DNA of 64,000 nt from the NCBI RefSeq assembly GCF_014643595.1, contig NZ_BMJT01000005.1, positions 62,001 through 126,000 of the forward strand, given 5' to 3'. Positions within the stretch are counted from its first letter, which is position 1. The number at the start of each line of letters is the position of its first letter. This document shows, in pieces, positions 42,652 through 51,771 of this stretch. The position numbers were made by a program, and so were the translations under genes. Below the pieces are notes generated by a model that was not told the DNA's origin, ran no database searches, and worked only from the letters and a program-made list of their open reading frames with translations. Origin of the DNA: Lysinibacillus alkalisoli (GTDB taxonomy: Bacteria; Bacillota; Bacilli; Bacillales_A; Planococcaceae).

Positions 42652-43293
42652 ATGAAGTATGAAGCTTTATTATTTGATTTTGATGGCACATTACTTAATA
42701 CAAACGAATTGATTCTTCAAACATTTGAACATGTCTTATCTAAACGTTTTCCCGGGAAATATACAAAACAAGACTATGCTCAATTTATTGGGCCTTCTCT
42801 AACACAAACGTTTTTAACTATAGCACCAAATGAAGTAGATGAACTCACACAGCAGTATCGCGAGTTTAATTTGGCTCATCATGATGAGCTTGTGACGCAA
42901 TATGATGATGTGGTCACCACATTGCAACAACTAAAAACGATGGGTGTTAAGTTAGCCATTGTGTCCACTAAACGCAATGATATGCTGGCGAGAGGGCTGC
43001 GTGTGTTAGATGCAGCACATTTATTTGATGTAGTAATTGGCACAGATGATGTCACACATGTGAAGCCGCATCCAGAGCCTGTACAAGTAGCATTGAAAAA
43101 GTTACAAGTAGCGCCCAATAAAGCGCTCATGATTGGTGATAATTCGCATGATATTGAGGCAGGGCATAATGCAGGTACTGATACAGCGGGTGTTGCATGG
43201 GCTTTAAAAGGAGAGGCGTATTTACAACAATTTAAGCCAACCTATATCGTCCAGCATATGCAAACATTTATTGACTTAGTAAAGGGTGAATAA
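42652..43293 (+). CDS. ppaX: Pyrophosphatase PpaX (HAD family)
   Basis: 213 residues. HAD motif I LLFDFDGTLLNT, motif II IVSTKRND, motif III/IV KPHPEP...MIGDNSHDIEAG. It hydrolyses the pyrophosphate made when HprK phosphorolyses HPr-Ser-P, hence the operon link. Twelve bases after lgt; GAGGTG before the ATG. Confidence 0.94.
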   Translation: MKYEALLFDFDGTLLNTNELILQTFEHVLSKRFPGKYTKQDYAQFIGPSLTQTFLTIAPNEVDELTQQYREFNLAHHDELVTQYDDVVTTLQQLKTMGVKLAIVSTKRNDMLARGLRVLDAAHLFDVVIGTDDVTHVKPHPEPVQVALKKLQVAPNKALMIGDNSHDIEAGHNAGTDTAGVAWALKGEAYLQQFKPTYIVQHMQTFIDLVKGE

Positions 43294-43294
43294 A

Positions 43295-43822
43295 TTGGCA
43301 CGAAAAACTGAGCGTTATCGTGTAAAGGGGTCTAACTCTTTATGGCAATTATATAAAACCGTATCTTTCTTTAAAGTGATGAAATGCTTTACCATTATTC
43401 AAATAGGACGTTTTACACCATCATTGCGCGTGAAAAACTGGTTATATCGTACTTTTTTAAAGATGAAGATTGGTAAACAAACCTCGCTCGCTCTAATGGT
43501 AATGCCTGATACAATGTTTCCAGAACGGATTTCAGTAGGCGATAATACCGTGATTGGCTTTAATACTACTATTTTAGCACATGAATATTTGATTGATGAG
43601 TATCGTTTAGGTGATGTGAAGATTGGTAAAGATGTTATGGTTGGAGCAAATTCAACCATTTTACCAGGTGTTACAATTGGTGATGGTGCTATTGTATCTG
43701 CCATGACACTTGTGCATAAAGATGTACCAGCAGGTTGCCTTGCTGGTGGTAATCCTATGCAAGTGATTTATACAAAAGAGCAAATGGACAAACGACGTGA
43801 ACAAGATACATTTTTACAATAA
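43295..43822 (+). CDS. yvoF: Hexapeptide-repeat acetyltransferase YvoF
   Basis: 175 residues from TTG at 43295 (AGGGTGA five bases ahead); a GTG at 43286 overlaps that site. Left-handed beta-helix repeats (TVIGFNTTILAHEYLI, VKIGKDVMVGANSTILPGVTIGDGAIVSA) with active-site His as in maltose/galactoside O-acetyltransferases; ends AGGNPMQVIYTKEQ like B. subtilis YvoF. Substrate unknown. Last gene of the hprK operon. Confidence 0.9.
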   Translation: MARKTERYRVKGSNSLWQLYKTVSFFKVMKCFTIIQIGRFTPSLRVKNWLYRTFLKMKIGKQTSLALMVMPDTMFPERISVGDNTVIGFNTTILAHEYLIDEYRLGDVKIGKDVMVGANSTILPGVTIGDGAIVSAMTLVHKDVPAGCLAGGNPMQVIYTKEQMDKRREQDTFLQ

Positions 43823-43825
43823 AGA

Positions 43826-43857
43826 AACGCGAATTCCTTCTGGAGTTCGCGTTTTTT
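43826..43857. terminator. Terminator between yvoF and the AraC gene
   Basis: A 12-bp stem (43826-43837 with 43842-43853, one G-U) and T run; the A run on its left lets it serve the convergent AraC gene too. Confidence 0.85.
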
Positions 43858-43858
43858 A

Positions 43859-44791
43859 TTAACGACAAAGTTGCATATTTTGTGTACGAAACTGCAATGG
43901 TGTAATGCCTAGCTCTAATTTAAAACGTTTAATGAAACTGCTCACATTAGGATAACCAACATAATCTGCAATCTCAGCTACAGAGTGGTTAGTGTGAAGT
44001 AGAGCCTGTTGTGCTAAAATAATACGCTTTTTTGTAATATAATTGGCAATGGATAAACCCGTTTGCGCTTTAAATTTAGTTGTTAATGTGCTTTTGCTAA
44101 CAGCACAATGGTCAGCGATATCTTGTAAATTAATACTTTGTGCGATATTGGTGTGTATATAATGAAGTGCTTCGTTGATTTCATTATACTCAGGATGTAC
44201 AATAGTTGTTTTTTCATGAAGCATTAAAGCTACAACTTCAAATATCTTACTCTCATAATACTGCTTTGCAATGCTGTTATGTGGTTTAAAGTGCTTTAGT
44301 TGATGGAAAAACTGAGCTACACTTGGCGCATAAATCGCACCATTAAAGTAGCGGAATAAATCATGTAAGTCACTTACTCTTACACCAAATTGTTGCGCAA
44401 TCTTTTTAGCTAAGGCAGGTTGCAGCGCGATGCTAGTGCAACGGGCACGCAAGTTAGGATGAAAGTGACTAGAAAAATTTTGCTTAATACCAGAATAGCC
44501 AATAATTTGTTGCCCTTTAGTAAATACCATTTCACGATCTTTAGTGCGCTGAATAGCAGCACAGTGATATAAGCCAACACTTAAAAAAGAAGGTGCATGA
44601 TAATGAATTGAAATAAACTGATGAAATTGTAAGTCAAATTGACATATAACAAAATCATCTTCTTCAATATATAACCAAAAATCTCCCATGCCAATTGCAG
44701 GGTTCATTGTATAAAAGTAGCCTAGTCCTTTGGAGAGTCTTTTTTGTAAACCAAGCTTTGTTAGGTAGTTGTCATAATAGTGTTGTAGCAT
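43859..44791 (-). CDS. AraC-family transcriptional regulator
   Basis: 310 residues. The C-terminal ~100 residues hold two helix-turn-helix units (INLQDIADHCAVSKSTLTTKFKAQTG and HSVAEIADYVGYPNVSSFIKRFKLELGITPLQFR). The N-terminal ~190 residues are a sensor-like domain without recognised motif. GGAGG lies eight bases before the ATG. It is divergent from the decayed MATE gene, which it may once have controlled. Confidence 0.9.
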   Translation of the reverse strand: MLQHYYDNYLTKLGLQKRLSKGLGYFYTMNPAIGMGDFWLYIEEDDFVICQFDLQFHQFISIHYHAPSFLSVGLYHCAAIQRTKDREMVFTKGQQIIGYSGIKQNFSSHFHPNLRARCTSIALQPALAKKIAQQFGVRVSDLHDLFRYFNGAIYAPSVAQFFHQLKHFKPHNSIAKQYYESKIFEVVALMLHEKTTIVHPEYNEINEALHYIHTNIAQSINLQDIADHCAVSKSTLTTKFKAQTGLSIANYITKKRIILAQQALLHTNHSVAEIADYVGYPNVSSFIKRFKLELGITPLQFRTQNMQLCR

Positions 44792-44897
44792 TAAAAATCC
44801 TCCAAAAGGTGAAATATTTGAACGATAGCTTATGTATCTCTATCTTCCTTTTTACAATACCATTATTGATAATAATTCTCAATTAAAGAGAGGTTAG

Positions 44898-45141
44898 ATG
44901 AAAGCTCAAAAGAAAAACAATTTATTTTAACAGGTTCATTATGGAAAGTGATGTGGCAACTATCATGACCGCTATTATTGCTATAGTATTGTATGGATGA
45001 AATGCTGTATTTGATGGTGTTTTTGTAGGTTATTATGTTGGTGCCATTGCTTTAGCAGGTATTTATTATGGATGTTATTATTTTAGCTTGGCTCGTTTTC
45101 CTTATGCGAAAAGTGAGTATACAACTACATTAAACTATTAG
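44898..45141 (+). pseudogene. Decayed MATE-family efflux transporter gene
   Basis: The DNA still encodes MATE N-terminal sequence in broken frames: MKAQKK, then after a shift in an A run QFILTGSLWKVMWQLS, a stop (TGA at 44966), then IIAIVLYG, another in-frame TGA, NAVFDGVFVGYYVGAIALAG, and finally a short tail ending at TAG 45141. At least two frameshifts and two stops, and most of the ~450-residue protein is missing, so it is a remnant with a large deletion. The rest of the 555-base gap (44792-45346) holds the AraC and his promoter regions. Confidence 0.8.
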
Positions 45142-45262
45142 AGAGAGTGCCCATTCGTTAGGGGATTCTTTTTATGTCTTTCATGAATTGGACAACAATT
45201 GGCAATCTCAAAATGAGAAATTTATGCGATAATGAATTTACAGAATAATCATACGTTTGTCA

Positions 45263-45291
45263 TTGACTAAATGTAGTTTTTCATTTAAAAT
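45263..45291 (+). promoter_or_regulatory. his operon promoter
   Basis: TTGACT (45263-45268), 17 bases, TAAAAT (45286-45291), 56 bases before hisZ. No T-box-like leader fits in the short space downstream. Confidence 0.75.
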
Positions 45292-45328
45292 TACTTTAAC
45301 GTTCTAATTCTCTAGTGAACTAAAGTAA
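45291..45328 (+). promoter_or_regulatory. Candidate operator of the his operon
   Basis: Inverted repeat TTACTTTA (45291-45298)/TAAAGTAA (45321-45328) with inner GTTC/GAAC, and the compact palindrome TAGT-GA-ACTA at 45313-45322. Because the likely transcription start falls in the left arm, a DNA operator is more plausible than an RNA hairpin. A YerC/HisR-type repressor is a possible binder (recollection, not certain). Confidence 0.45.
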
Positions 45329-45346
45329 AAAGTAAGGATGAGTGCA

Positions 45347-46507
45347 ATGTCTTCAATTAAAATGTTTGAAAAACCGTTAGGAATGCGTGATACATTCCCA
45401 CAAATCTTTAATAAAACAGAAAAAATAAGAGAAGTGACAAAACATTTTCTACAAATAAGAGGTTATGATTTTATTAAAACGCCTAGTGTCGAATATTACG
45501 ACACGATTGGGCGAGCATCTGCCATTCAAGATGCTTCACTATTTAAATTATTTGATAATCAAGGTAATACATTAGTATTGCGACCTGATATGACAACACC
45601 TATTATTCGTGTTGCCTCTTCAAAATTATTAAAAGAAAAAACACCGTTACGTCTTGCATATTTTGCTAATGTTTTTCGTGCACAAGAGTTTGAAGGAGGG
45701 CGCCCCGCTGAGTTTGAACAAATGGGGATTGAGTTAATCGGTGATACTACTGTATTTGCAGATGCAGAAGTAATTGCGACAGCGATAGAGTTGTTACAAG
45801 CCATTGGATTACAGGAATTTAAAATTACAATTGGCCATGCAGGTATTTTACAATGTGTATTAACAGATTATACAGAAAGTGCTGAAGAAGCCGCACAATT
45901 ACGTGAATTACTAGTAAAGCGTAATTATGTAGGTTTTGAAGAAGCGGTGGAATCATTCGACTTACCGAAGGCCAAATCGGATGCTTTGATGCAATTTATT
46001 AACGAAGCAACGAATCTGACTCGATTAGAAGAGATTGAAAAATATGTACGTAAAAATGAAGCATTGCAATATATGCGAGAACTAGCCAATTTACTAGACG
46101 TGGCAGAGCTAGCTGATTATATTGATTTTGATTTTACCTTATCAAGTCATATGAATTATTACACAGGTATGTTATTTGAAGTATTTGCGAGTGGTAGCGG
46201 CTTTGCTCTTGGTAATGGTGGGCGTTATGATGGCTTATTACATGAATTTGGCGTTGCTACAGGAGCAACAGGGTTTGGCATTCGTGTGGACAGATTATTA
46301 GAAATTTTACCCCTTCCGACTATAGAAAAGCAAAATGTGCTCGTTCTTTTTGACGCTGAAGCATTTGGAGCAGCTCTACAACAAACTAAGCAATTAAGAG
46401 CACAAGGCTATCACACGACATTACAAAATAAAAGTGAAGTATGCGAAGACATGCATGCCTTATATGAACGCGTTATTGTAGTAACAAAGGATGGTGAAAT
46501 ACAATGA
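45347..46507 (+). CDS. hisZ: ATP phosphoribosyltransferase regulatory subunit HisZ
   Basis: 386 residues, a histidyl-tRNA-synthetase-like fold without the anticodon domain function: [12 protein letters not shown], motif 2 [23 protein letters not shown], and [27 protein letters not shown]. It activates short-form HisG. ATG at 45347 has AAGGA about eight bases ahead; the ATG at 45338 lies within that site. Heads the his operon. Confidence 0.95.
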   Translation: MSSIKMFEKPLGMRDTFPQIFNKTEKIREVTKHFLQIRGYDFIKTPSVEYYDTIGRASAIQDASLFKLFDNQGNTLVLRPDMTTPIIRVASSKLLKEKTPLRLAYFANVFRAQEFEGGRPAEFEQMGIELIGDTTVFADAEVIATAIELLQAIGLQEFKITIGHAGILQCVLTDYTESAEEAAQLRELLVKRNYVGFEEAVESFDLPKAKSDALMQFINEATNLTRLEEIEKYVRKNEALQYMRELANLLDVAELADYIDFDFTLSSHMNYYTGMLFEVFASGSGFALGNGGRYDGLLHEFGVATGATGFGIRVDRLLEILPLPTIEKQNVLVLFDAEAFGAALQQTKQLRAQGYHTTLQNKSEVCEDMHALYERVIVVTKDGEIQ

Positions 46508-47136
46508 GCGAACTAACGATTGCGATGCCTAAAGGGCGTATTTTTGAAGAGGCCTATCAAATGCTCATTGAAGCTGGCTTTAATCTACCAGCAGAAGTTG
46601 AAATGTCACGCAAGTTGATGATTGAAATTCCAGAGGAGCATATCCGCTTTATTTTAGCTAAACCGATGGATGTACCTGTTTATGTTGAACATGGTGTTGC
46701 GGATATTGGCATTGCAGGGAAAGATGTTTTACTAGAGCAACAAAGAGAAGTGCATGAGTTGCTAGATTTAAAAATTAGCAGTTGCTATATTGCATCGGCT
46801 GGGCTACCGCAGACGACAATGGATGAAGTTGCACCACGTATCGCCACTAAATACCCACATATTGCGATGAAATATTATAAAGGTATTGGTGAGCAAGTGG
46901 AGATTATCGAGTTAAATGGCTCAATTGAACTTGCGCCAATGATTGGCTTGGCTGACCGCATTGTTGATATTGTTTCTACAGGGCGTACATTAAAAGAAAA
47001 TGGGCTTGTAGAATATGAACATATTGCGGATATTTCGTCTAGACTTATTGCCAACCCAGTGAGTTATCGTATGAAAGCTTCTCGAATTTTAGATTTAGCG
47101 GCGCGTTTAAAACAAACCGTAAAGGAGAATGATTAA
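46504..47136 (+). CDS. hisG: ATP phosphoribosyltransferase, short form
   Basis: 210 residues, the short form needing His[26 protein letters not shown], and the phosphoribosyl-binding [33 protein letters not shown]. First step of histidine synthesis. Overlaps hisZ by 4 bases (ATGA). Confidence 0.97.
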   Translation: MSELTIAMPKGRIFEEAYQMLIEAGFNLPAEVEMSRKLMIEIPEEHIRFILAKPMDVPVYVEHGVADIGIAGKDVLLEQQREVHELLDLKISSCYIASAGLPQTTMDEVAPRIATKYPHIAMKYYKGIGEQVEIIELNGSIELAPMIGLADRIVDIVSTGRTLKENGLVEYEHIADISSRLIANPVSYRMKASRILDLAARLKQTVKEND

Positions 47137-48407
47137 TGAAAATTGAACAATTACAACAAGATATTTCTCTAAAGCGGGCATTAGAAAAAGGTAATGAAGC
47201 ACAGTTGCAAACGGTGCGCCAAGTAATAGAAGATGTGCGTACACAGGGTGATGTAGCGGTACGTATGTATACGAAAAAATGGGATGGTTTCACACTTAAT
47301 AACTTAAAAGTCACAACAGAGGAGATTGCAACAGCAGTTGATACATTTGATCGTGAGTTGTATCAAGACTTACAAGAAGCTGCTAAAAATATTCGTGCGT
47401 ACCATGAGCAACAAGTGCGTCAAGGTTTTACAATGCCGTTAGCGGACGGCTCTTACCTTGCACAAAAAGTGACGGCATTAGATGCTGTTGGTTTATATGT
47501 GCCAGGTGGGACAGCAGCCTATCCTTCAAGTGTGTTAATGAATGTGATACCTGCACAAGTTGCTGGTGTTGAACGTATTGTTATTACGTCACCAGCTAAT
47601 CAAGAAGGGCTGTTACCACAAGGTGTATTAGTTGCTGCACATTTACTCGGTATTACAGAGATTTATAAAGTTGGTGGGGCACAAGCGATTGCAGCACTCG
47701 CTTATGGTACAGAGAGCATACAAGCCGTTGACAAAATCACAGGTCCAGGCAATATTTTTGTAGCATTAGCTAAGCGTGAGGTGTTTGGTGAGGTAGCCAT
47801 TGATATGATTGCTGGTCCAAGTGAGATTGCTATTATTGCAGATGAAACAGCTTATGCTGATGAAGTAGCAGCGGATTTACTTTCACAGGCAGAACATGAC
47901 CCGCTATCCTGTGCGATTTTAGTTACTACGAGCATAAAGTTAGCGCAAGAAGTTGTGCAACAAGTAGAACAACAACTTACACAATTGCCACGTGAAGCAA
48001 TTGCACGTCAAGCTATCGAGCAATTAGGCAAGGTATATGTGACAGCAACAATAGAAGAAGCGATTAAAGCGGTCAATAGTTTAGCACCAGAACATTTAGA
48101 AATTATGACAGAGCATGCCGAAGAGGTCGCAGCCAAAATTAAACATGCTGGTGGTATTTTTATAGGGCGTTATAGTTCAGAGCCAGTGGGTGATTATTTT
48201 GCTGGTACAAATCATGTATTGCCTACTAATAGCACAGCACGTTTTGCAAGTGGCTTGAGTGTGGATGATTTTATTAAAAAATCCAGTGTAGTTTATTATT
48301 CTCAAAAAACATGGCAAGAAAATGCACCTAAAATTGCACGTCTAGCACGTCTAGAAGGGCTAGAGGGGCATGCTAGAGCAGTAGAATCGAGAGGATGGAA
48401 AAAATGA
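47136..48407 (+). CDS. hisD: Histidinol dehydrogenase
   Basis: 423 residues. VGLYVPGGTAAYPSSVLMN, KVGGAQAIAALAYGT, KITGPGNIFVALAKR, AGPSEIAIIAD, the zinc site LSQAEHDP, and NHVLPTNSTARFASGLSVDDF. It catalyses the last two oxidations to histidine. Start overlaps hisG stop by one base. Confidence 0.97.
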   Translation: MKIEQLQQDISLKRALEKGNEAQLQTVRQVIEDVRTQGDVAVRMYTKKWDGFTLNNLKVTTEEIATAVDTFDRELYQDLQEAAKNIRAYHEQQVRQGFTMPLADGSYLAQKVTALDAVGLYVPGGTAAYPSSVLMNVIPAQVAGVERIVITSPANQEGLLPQGVLVAAHLLGITEIYKVGGAQAIAALAYGTESIQAVDKITGPGNIFVALAKREVFGEVAIDMIAGPSEIAIIADETAYADEVAADLLSQAEHDPLSCAILVTTSIKLAQEVVQQVEQQLTQLPREAIARQAIEQLGKVYVTATIEEAIKAVNSLAPEHLEIMTEHAEEVAAKIKHAGGIFIGRYSSEPVGDYFAGTNHVLPTNSTARFASGLSVDDFIKKSSVVYYSQKTWQENAPKIARLARLEGLEGHARAVESRGWKK

Positions 48408-48994
48408 CACGTTCAGCTAAAATATCACGTACAACAAGTGAAACACAAGTAGCCATTGAGCTTAACCTTGACGGTGAAGGTGTGGCAAAGATTGAGACAG
48501 GCGTGCCTTTCATGGATCACATGCTTGATTTGTTTATTAAACACGGGGTAATGGATGGCACAATCGTGGCCAACGGTGATGTACATATTGATGACCACCA
48601 CACAACCGAGGACTTAGGGATTGTGTTAGGGCAGGCAGTGCGTGAAGCACTTGGTGATAAAAAAGGGATTAAACGTTATGGTAATGCCTTTGTACCAATG
48701 GATGATGCATTAGCACAAGTTGTTGTTGATTTTTCAAATCGCCCACATTTAGAATATCGTGTACCAGAGTTAAAACAAAAAGTTGGCACATTTGATACGG
48801 AGTTAGTACATGAATTTTTATGGAAGTTTGCACTTGAAGCGCGTATGAATGTCCACGTTATCGTTCCATACGGTCATAATACACATCATATTATTGAAGC
48901 TGTTTTTAAAGCTTTAGCACGTGCAATTGATATGGCTATTCAAATTGACCCTCGAGTGAAAGGTGTACCATCAACAAAGGGGTTGTTGGGATGA
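48404..48994 (+). CDS. hisB: Imidazoleglycerol-phosphate dehydratase
   Basis: 196 residues, dehydratase only (no fused phosphatase). Metal motifs FMDHMLDLFIKHG, DDHHTTEDLGI, FDTELVHEFLWKFA and GHNTHHIIEAVFKALARA. ATG at 48404 overlaps the hisD stop by 4 bases; GAGAGGATGG ahead. A separate histidinol-phosphatase must be encoded elsewhere. Confidence 0.97.
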   Translation: MTRSAKISRTTSETQVAIELNLDGEGVAKIETGVPFMDHMLDLFIKHGVMDGTIVANGDVHIDDHHTTEDLGIVLGQAVREALGDKKGIKRYGNAFVPMDDALAQVVVDFSNRPHLEYRVPELKQKVGTFDTELVHEFLWKFALEARMNVHVIVPYGHNTHHIIEAVFKALARAIDMAIQIDPRVKGVPSTKGLLG

Positions 48995-49587
48995 ATATAG
49001 GCATTATCGATTATGGACTGGGTAACTTATTTAGTGTGGCCGAGGCATTAAAGCGCCTTGGTTGCACACCTGTGATCTCGGATGATATCGCAGTTTTACA
49101 GCAAACAGATGCTTTGATTTTGCCTGGTGTTGGTGCATTTCCTGATGCAATGAAACAGTTATCTAACAAAAACTTTGTAACGTTTTTGCAAGTGCAAAAG
49201 AAACCATTACTAGGAATTTGTTTAGGTATGCAGTTATTGTTTGAGAGTAGTAATGAAGGGCAGTTAACAGAAGGGTTAGGCTTATTACAAGGAATCATTC
49301 AAAAATTTGATGTGACGCAATCACGCATTCCTCACATGGGGTGGAATCAATTACAATGGCATAAATCGTACGTAGAAAGTGAGACGGATTATGTCTACTT
49401 TGTACATTCATTTTATGCATCACACATAAATGAGCAAGATTTAATGGCAAGTGCAGATTATGCAAATATTCAAGTACCTGCAATTGTGCAACATAAACAT
49501 ATTACAGGTATGCAATTTCACCCTGAAAAATCAGGTGATTTAGGCACCGCTTTATTGAAACAATGGCTAAAGGAAGTGGCAAAATGA
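48991..49587 (+). CDS. hisH: Imidazole glycerol phosphate synthase, glutaminase subunit
   Basis: 198 residues. Class I amidotransferase triad: LLGICLGMQLLFE (Cys), and GMQFHPEKSGDLG (His, Glu). Start IGIIDYGLGNLFSV is canonical. Provides ammonia to HisF. Overlaps hisB by 4 bases. Confidence 0.97.
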   Translation: MNIGIIDYGLGNLFSVAEALKRLGCTPVISDDIAVLQQTDALILPGVGAFPDAMKQLSNKNFVTFLQVQKKPLLGICLGMQLLFESSNEGQLTEGLGLLQGIIQKFDVTQSRIPHMGWNQLQWHKSYVESETDYVYFVHSFYASHINEQDLMASADYANIQVPAIVQHKHITGMQFHPEKSGDLGTALLKQWLKEVAK

Positions 49588-50324
49588 CAATTGAAATTTA
49601 TCCAGCAATTGATATGCGCGGAGGCAAATGTGTCCGTCTATTTAAAGGCGATTATGAACAAGAAACGATTTATGGTGACTCGCCTTTTGAGATGGCTAAG
49701 CAATTTGCTGAAGCAGGCGCAACATATATTCATATGGTTGATTTAGACGGGGCTAAGGATGGGCAACGTGTACATGCGGAGGAGGTTATTCGTGTAGCTA
49801 AAGAATTACCTATGCAAGTACAGATTGGCGGTGGCATTCGAGATGAGGCGGATGTCGCCTATTACTTGGCGCATGGCGTAGCACGCGTTATCATTGGTAG
49901 CTTGGCTATTCGTGAGCCAGAGCGGGTAGCTAAAATGATCCAAACATTTGGAGCTGACCGTATTGTAATTGGTTTAGATGCGAAGGATGGCATGGTAGCA
50001 ACACATGGCTGGCTAGAAACATCAAATAAAACAGCGATTGAAATGGGGCAATACTTCGCACAACAAGGAGCTAAACATTTTATATTTACAGATATTGCGA
50101 CAGATGGTACGTTACAAGGCCCTAATATCGCCGCTAACATCGCGCTAGCCGAGGCAACAAATGCTTCTATCATTGTATCAGGTGGCATTAGCTCGTTAGC
50201 CGATATCACAGCTGTAAAAGAGGCAGCGAACCATGCTACAGTGAGCGGTGTTATTATTGGTAAAGCCTTATATGCTAATCGCTTTACATTGAAAGCTGCG
50301 CTTGAGGAGGCACAGACATGTTAA
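49584..50324 (+). CDS. hisA: ProFAR isomerase HisA
   Basis: 246 residues, half-barrel repeat. [20 protein letters not shown] with catalytic Asp, [27 protein letters not shown] with the second Asp, [15 protein letters not shown] at 49584 overlaps the hisH stop by 4 bases; upstream in-frame ATG at 49563 would lie well inside hisH. Confidence 0.96.
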   Translation: MTIEIYPAIDMRGGKCVRLFKGDYEQETIYGDSPFEMAKQFAEAGATYIHMVDLDGAKDGQRVHAEEVIRVAKELPMQVQIGGGIRDEADVAYYLAHGVARVIIGSLAIREPERVAKMIQTFGADRIVIGLDAKDGMVATHGWLETSNKTAIEMGQYFAQQGAKHFIFTDIATDGTLQGPNIAANIALAEATNASIIVSGGISSLADITAVKEAANHATVSGVIIGKALYANRFTLKAALEEAQTC

Positions 50325-51079
50325 CTAAGAGAATTATTCCATGTTTAGATGTAAAAGATGGCCGTGTTGTAAAAGGTATTCAGTTTGTTGGTCTCCGTGA
50401 TGCTGGTGACCCTGTAGCATTAGCAAAATATTATGATGAACAAGGTGCCGATGAGCTTGTTTTTCTTGATATTTCAGCCTCACATGAGGGGCGCGCAACA
50501 ATGGTAGAGGTAGTGAAACAAACCGCAAAGACGTTAACGATCCCATTCACAGTAGGTGGTGGTATTCGTACAGTAGATGATATTGAACGTATTTTACGTG
50601 CAGGCGCAGATAAAGTGTCTATGAATACAGCAGCCTTAGATAACCCTAATGTAATTAAAGATGGTGCTGAAAAGTTTGGCAATCAATGTATAGTGATTGC
50701 TATTGATGCAAAATACAGTGAAGATGACCAAACATGGATGGTATATACACATGGTGGACGCAATAAAACACAATGGGCTGTTGTTGACTGGGCAATAGAA
50801 GCAACTAAATTAGGTGCGGGTGAAATTTTATTAACAAGCATGAATCGTGACGGAGAAAAATCAGGATTTGATTTACATGTAACAAAAGCAGTGCGTGAAG
50901 CAGTAAACGTGCCTGTCATTGCTAGTGGTGGTGCAGGTAATGCACAAGATTTTTATGACGTGTTAACAGGAGAGGTTGATGCAGATGCCGCATTAGCTGC
51001 GTCTATATTCCACTACAAGGAAACAAGCGTGCGAGAGGTAAAACAGTTTTTACGTGATAAAGGAGTTAATATACGATGA
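50318..51079 (+). CDS. hisF: Imidazole glycerol phosphate synthase, cyclase subunit
   Basis: 253 residues. [20 protein letters not shown] with catalytic Asp, [42 protein letters not shown] with the second Asp, [13 protein letters not shown]. Joins HisH product ammonia to PRFAR. Overlaps hisA by 7 bases; GGAGG ahead. Confidence 0.97.
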   Translation: MLTKRIIPCLDVKDGRVVKGIQFVGLRDAGDPVALAKYYDEQGADELVFLDISASHEGRATMVEVVKQTAKTLTIPFTVGGGIRTVDDIERILRAGADKVSMNTAALDNPNVIKDGAEKFGNQCIVIAIDAKYSEDDQTWMVYTHGGRNKTQWAVVDWAIEATKLGAGEILLTSMNRDGEKSGFDLHVTKAVREAVNVPVIASGGAGNAQDFYDVLTGEVDADAALAASIFHYKETSVREVKQFLRDKGVNIR

Positions 51080-51690
51080 TAGCTATTACATTTGACGAAA
51101 CAGGGCTTGTCCCAGCAGTTGTACAAGATGCAAGAACAAAAGAGGTATTAACAGTAGCCTATATGAATGAAGCGTCTTTGAATAAAACATTAGAAACGGG
51201 TGAGACGTGGTTTTATAGCCGTTCAAGACAGGAGCTTTGGCATAAAGGAGCAACAAGTGGTCACACCCAACAAGTGGTGAGTGTACGTACAGACTGTGAC
51301 CAAGATGCCATTGTTGTGGAAGTGATGCCAAAAGGGCCTGCTTGTCATAAAGGAACAACGTCTTGTTTTACTGAAACATTACAAGAGAACAGCGATGTTG
51401 GTTCAGTTGGTATTTTACCTTATTTAATGACAGTTATTGAAAAACGTGAGAAAGAGATGCCAGCGGGTGCCTACACAACCTATTTATTTACAGAAGGTAT
51501 TGATAAGATTTGTAAAAAAGTGGGGGAGGAAGCTACAGAAGTAGTGATTGGCGCTAAAAATCGCGATGCTGAAGAAGTAAAGTGGGAAGCAGCAGATTTG
51601 ATTTATCATTTATTAGTGCTTTTACAAGAGCAAAAGGTGAGTTTCTTTGATGTATTACAAGTATTAGAAAAACGTCATGAGGAAAAATAA
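51076..51690 (+). CDS. hisI: Bifunctional phosphoribosyl-AMP cyclohydrolase / -ATP pyrophosphatase
   Basis: 204 residues, a HisI-HisE fusion. N-terminal cyclohydrolase ([54 protein letters not shown] with zinc ligands) and C-terminal MazG-like pyrophosphatase ([40 protein letters not shown]). Steps 2 and 3 of the pathway. Last gene of the his operon; overlaps hisF by 4 bases. Confidence 0.96.
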   Translation: MIAITFDETGLVPAVVQDARTKEVLTVAYMNEASLNKTLETGETWFYSRSRQELWHKGATSGHTQQVVSVRTDCDQDAIVVEVMPKGPACHKGTTSCFTETLQENSDVGSVGILPYLMTVIEKREKEMPAGAYTTYLFTEGIDKICKKVGEEATEVVIGAKNRDAEEVKWEAADLIYHLLVLLQEQKVSFFDVLQVLEKRHEEK

Positions 51691-51698
51691 TAAACGTA

Positions 51699-51707
51699 TG
51701 GTATAAT
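51699..51707 (+). promoter_or_regulatory. Extended -10 between hisI and yvcD
   Basis: TGGTATAAT, a perfect extended -10, only 8 bases after the hisI stop. If active, the following hairpin would lie in the yvcD leader. Confidence 0.5.
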
Positions 51708-51722
51708 GAAGATTAACTTTTA

Positions 51723-51745
51723 AAGGAACGTGTTGCACGTTCCTT
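51723..51745 (+). terminator. Hairpin after hisI (terminator or yvcD leader attenuator)
   Basis: A perfect 10-bp stem (51723-51732 with 51736-51745), 3-base loop, followed by a broken T-rich run (ATTTCTTGTTTT). It lies downstream of a possible yvcD promoter. Confidence 0.6.
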
Positions 51746-51771
51746 ATTTCTTGTTTTCGGAGGAAAAATGA

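Noticed and set aside
44898-45141. TGA recoding (selenocysteine or Trp) to rescue the MATE gene
   Set aside because: The gene also has frameshifts and lacks most of its length, so recoding could not restore it.
45141-45346. T-box or histidine leader peptide before hisZ
   Set aside because: No AGGGTGGNACCGCG-like element, no His-rich peptide, and the promoter leaves only about 50 bases of leader.
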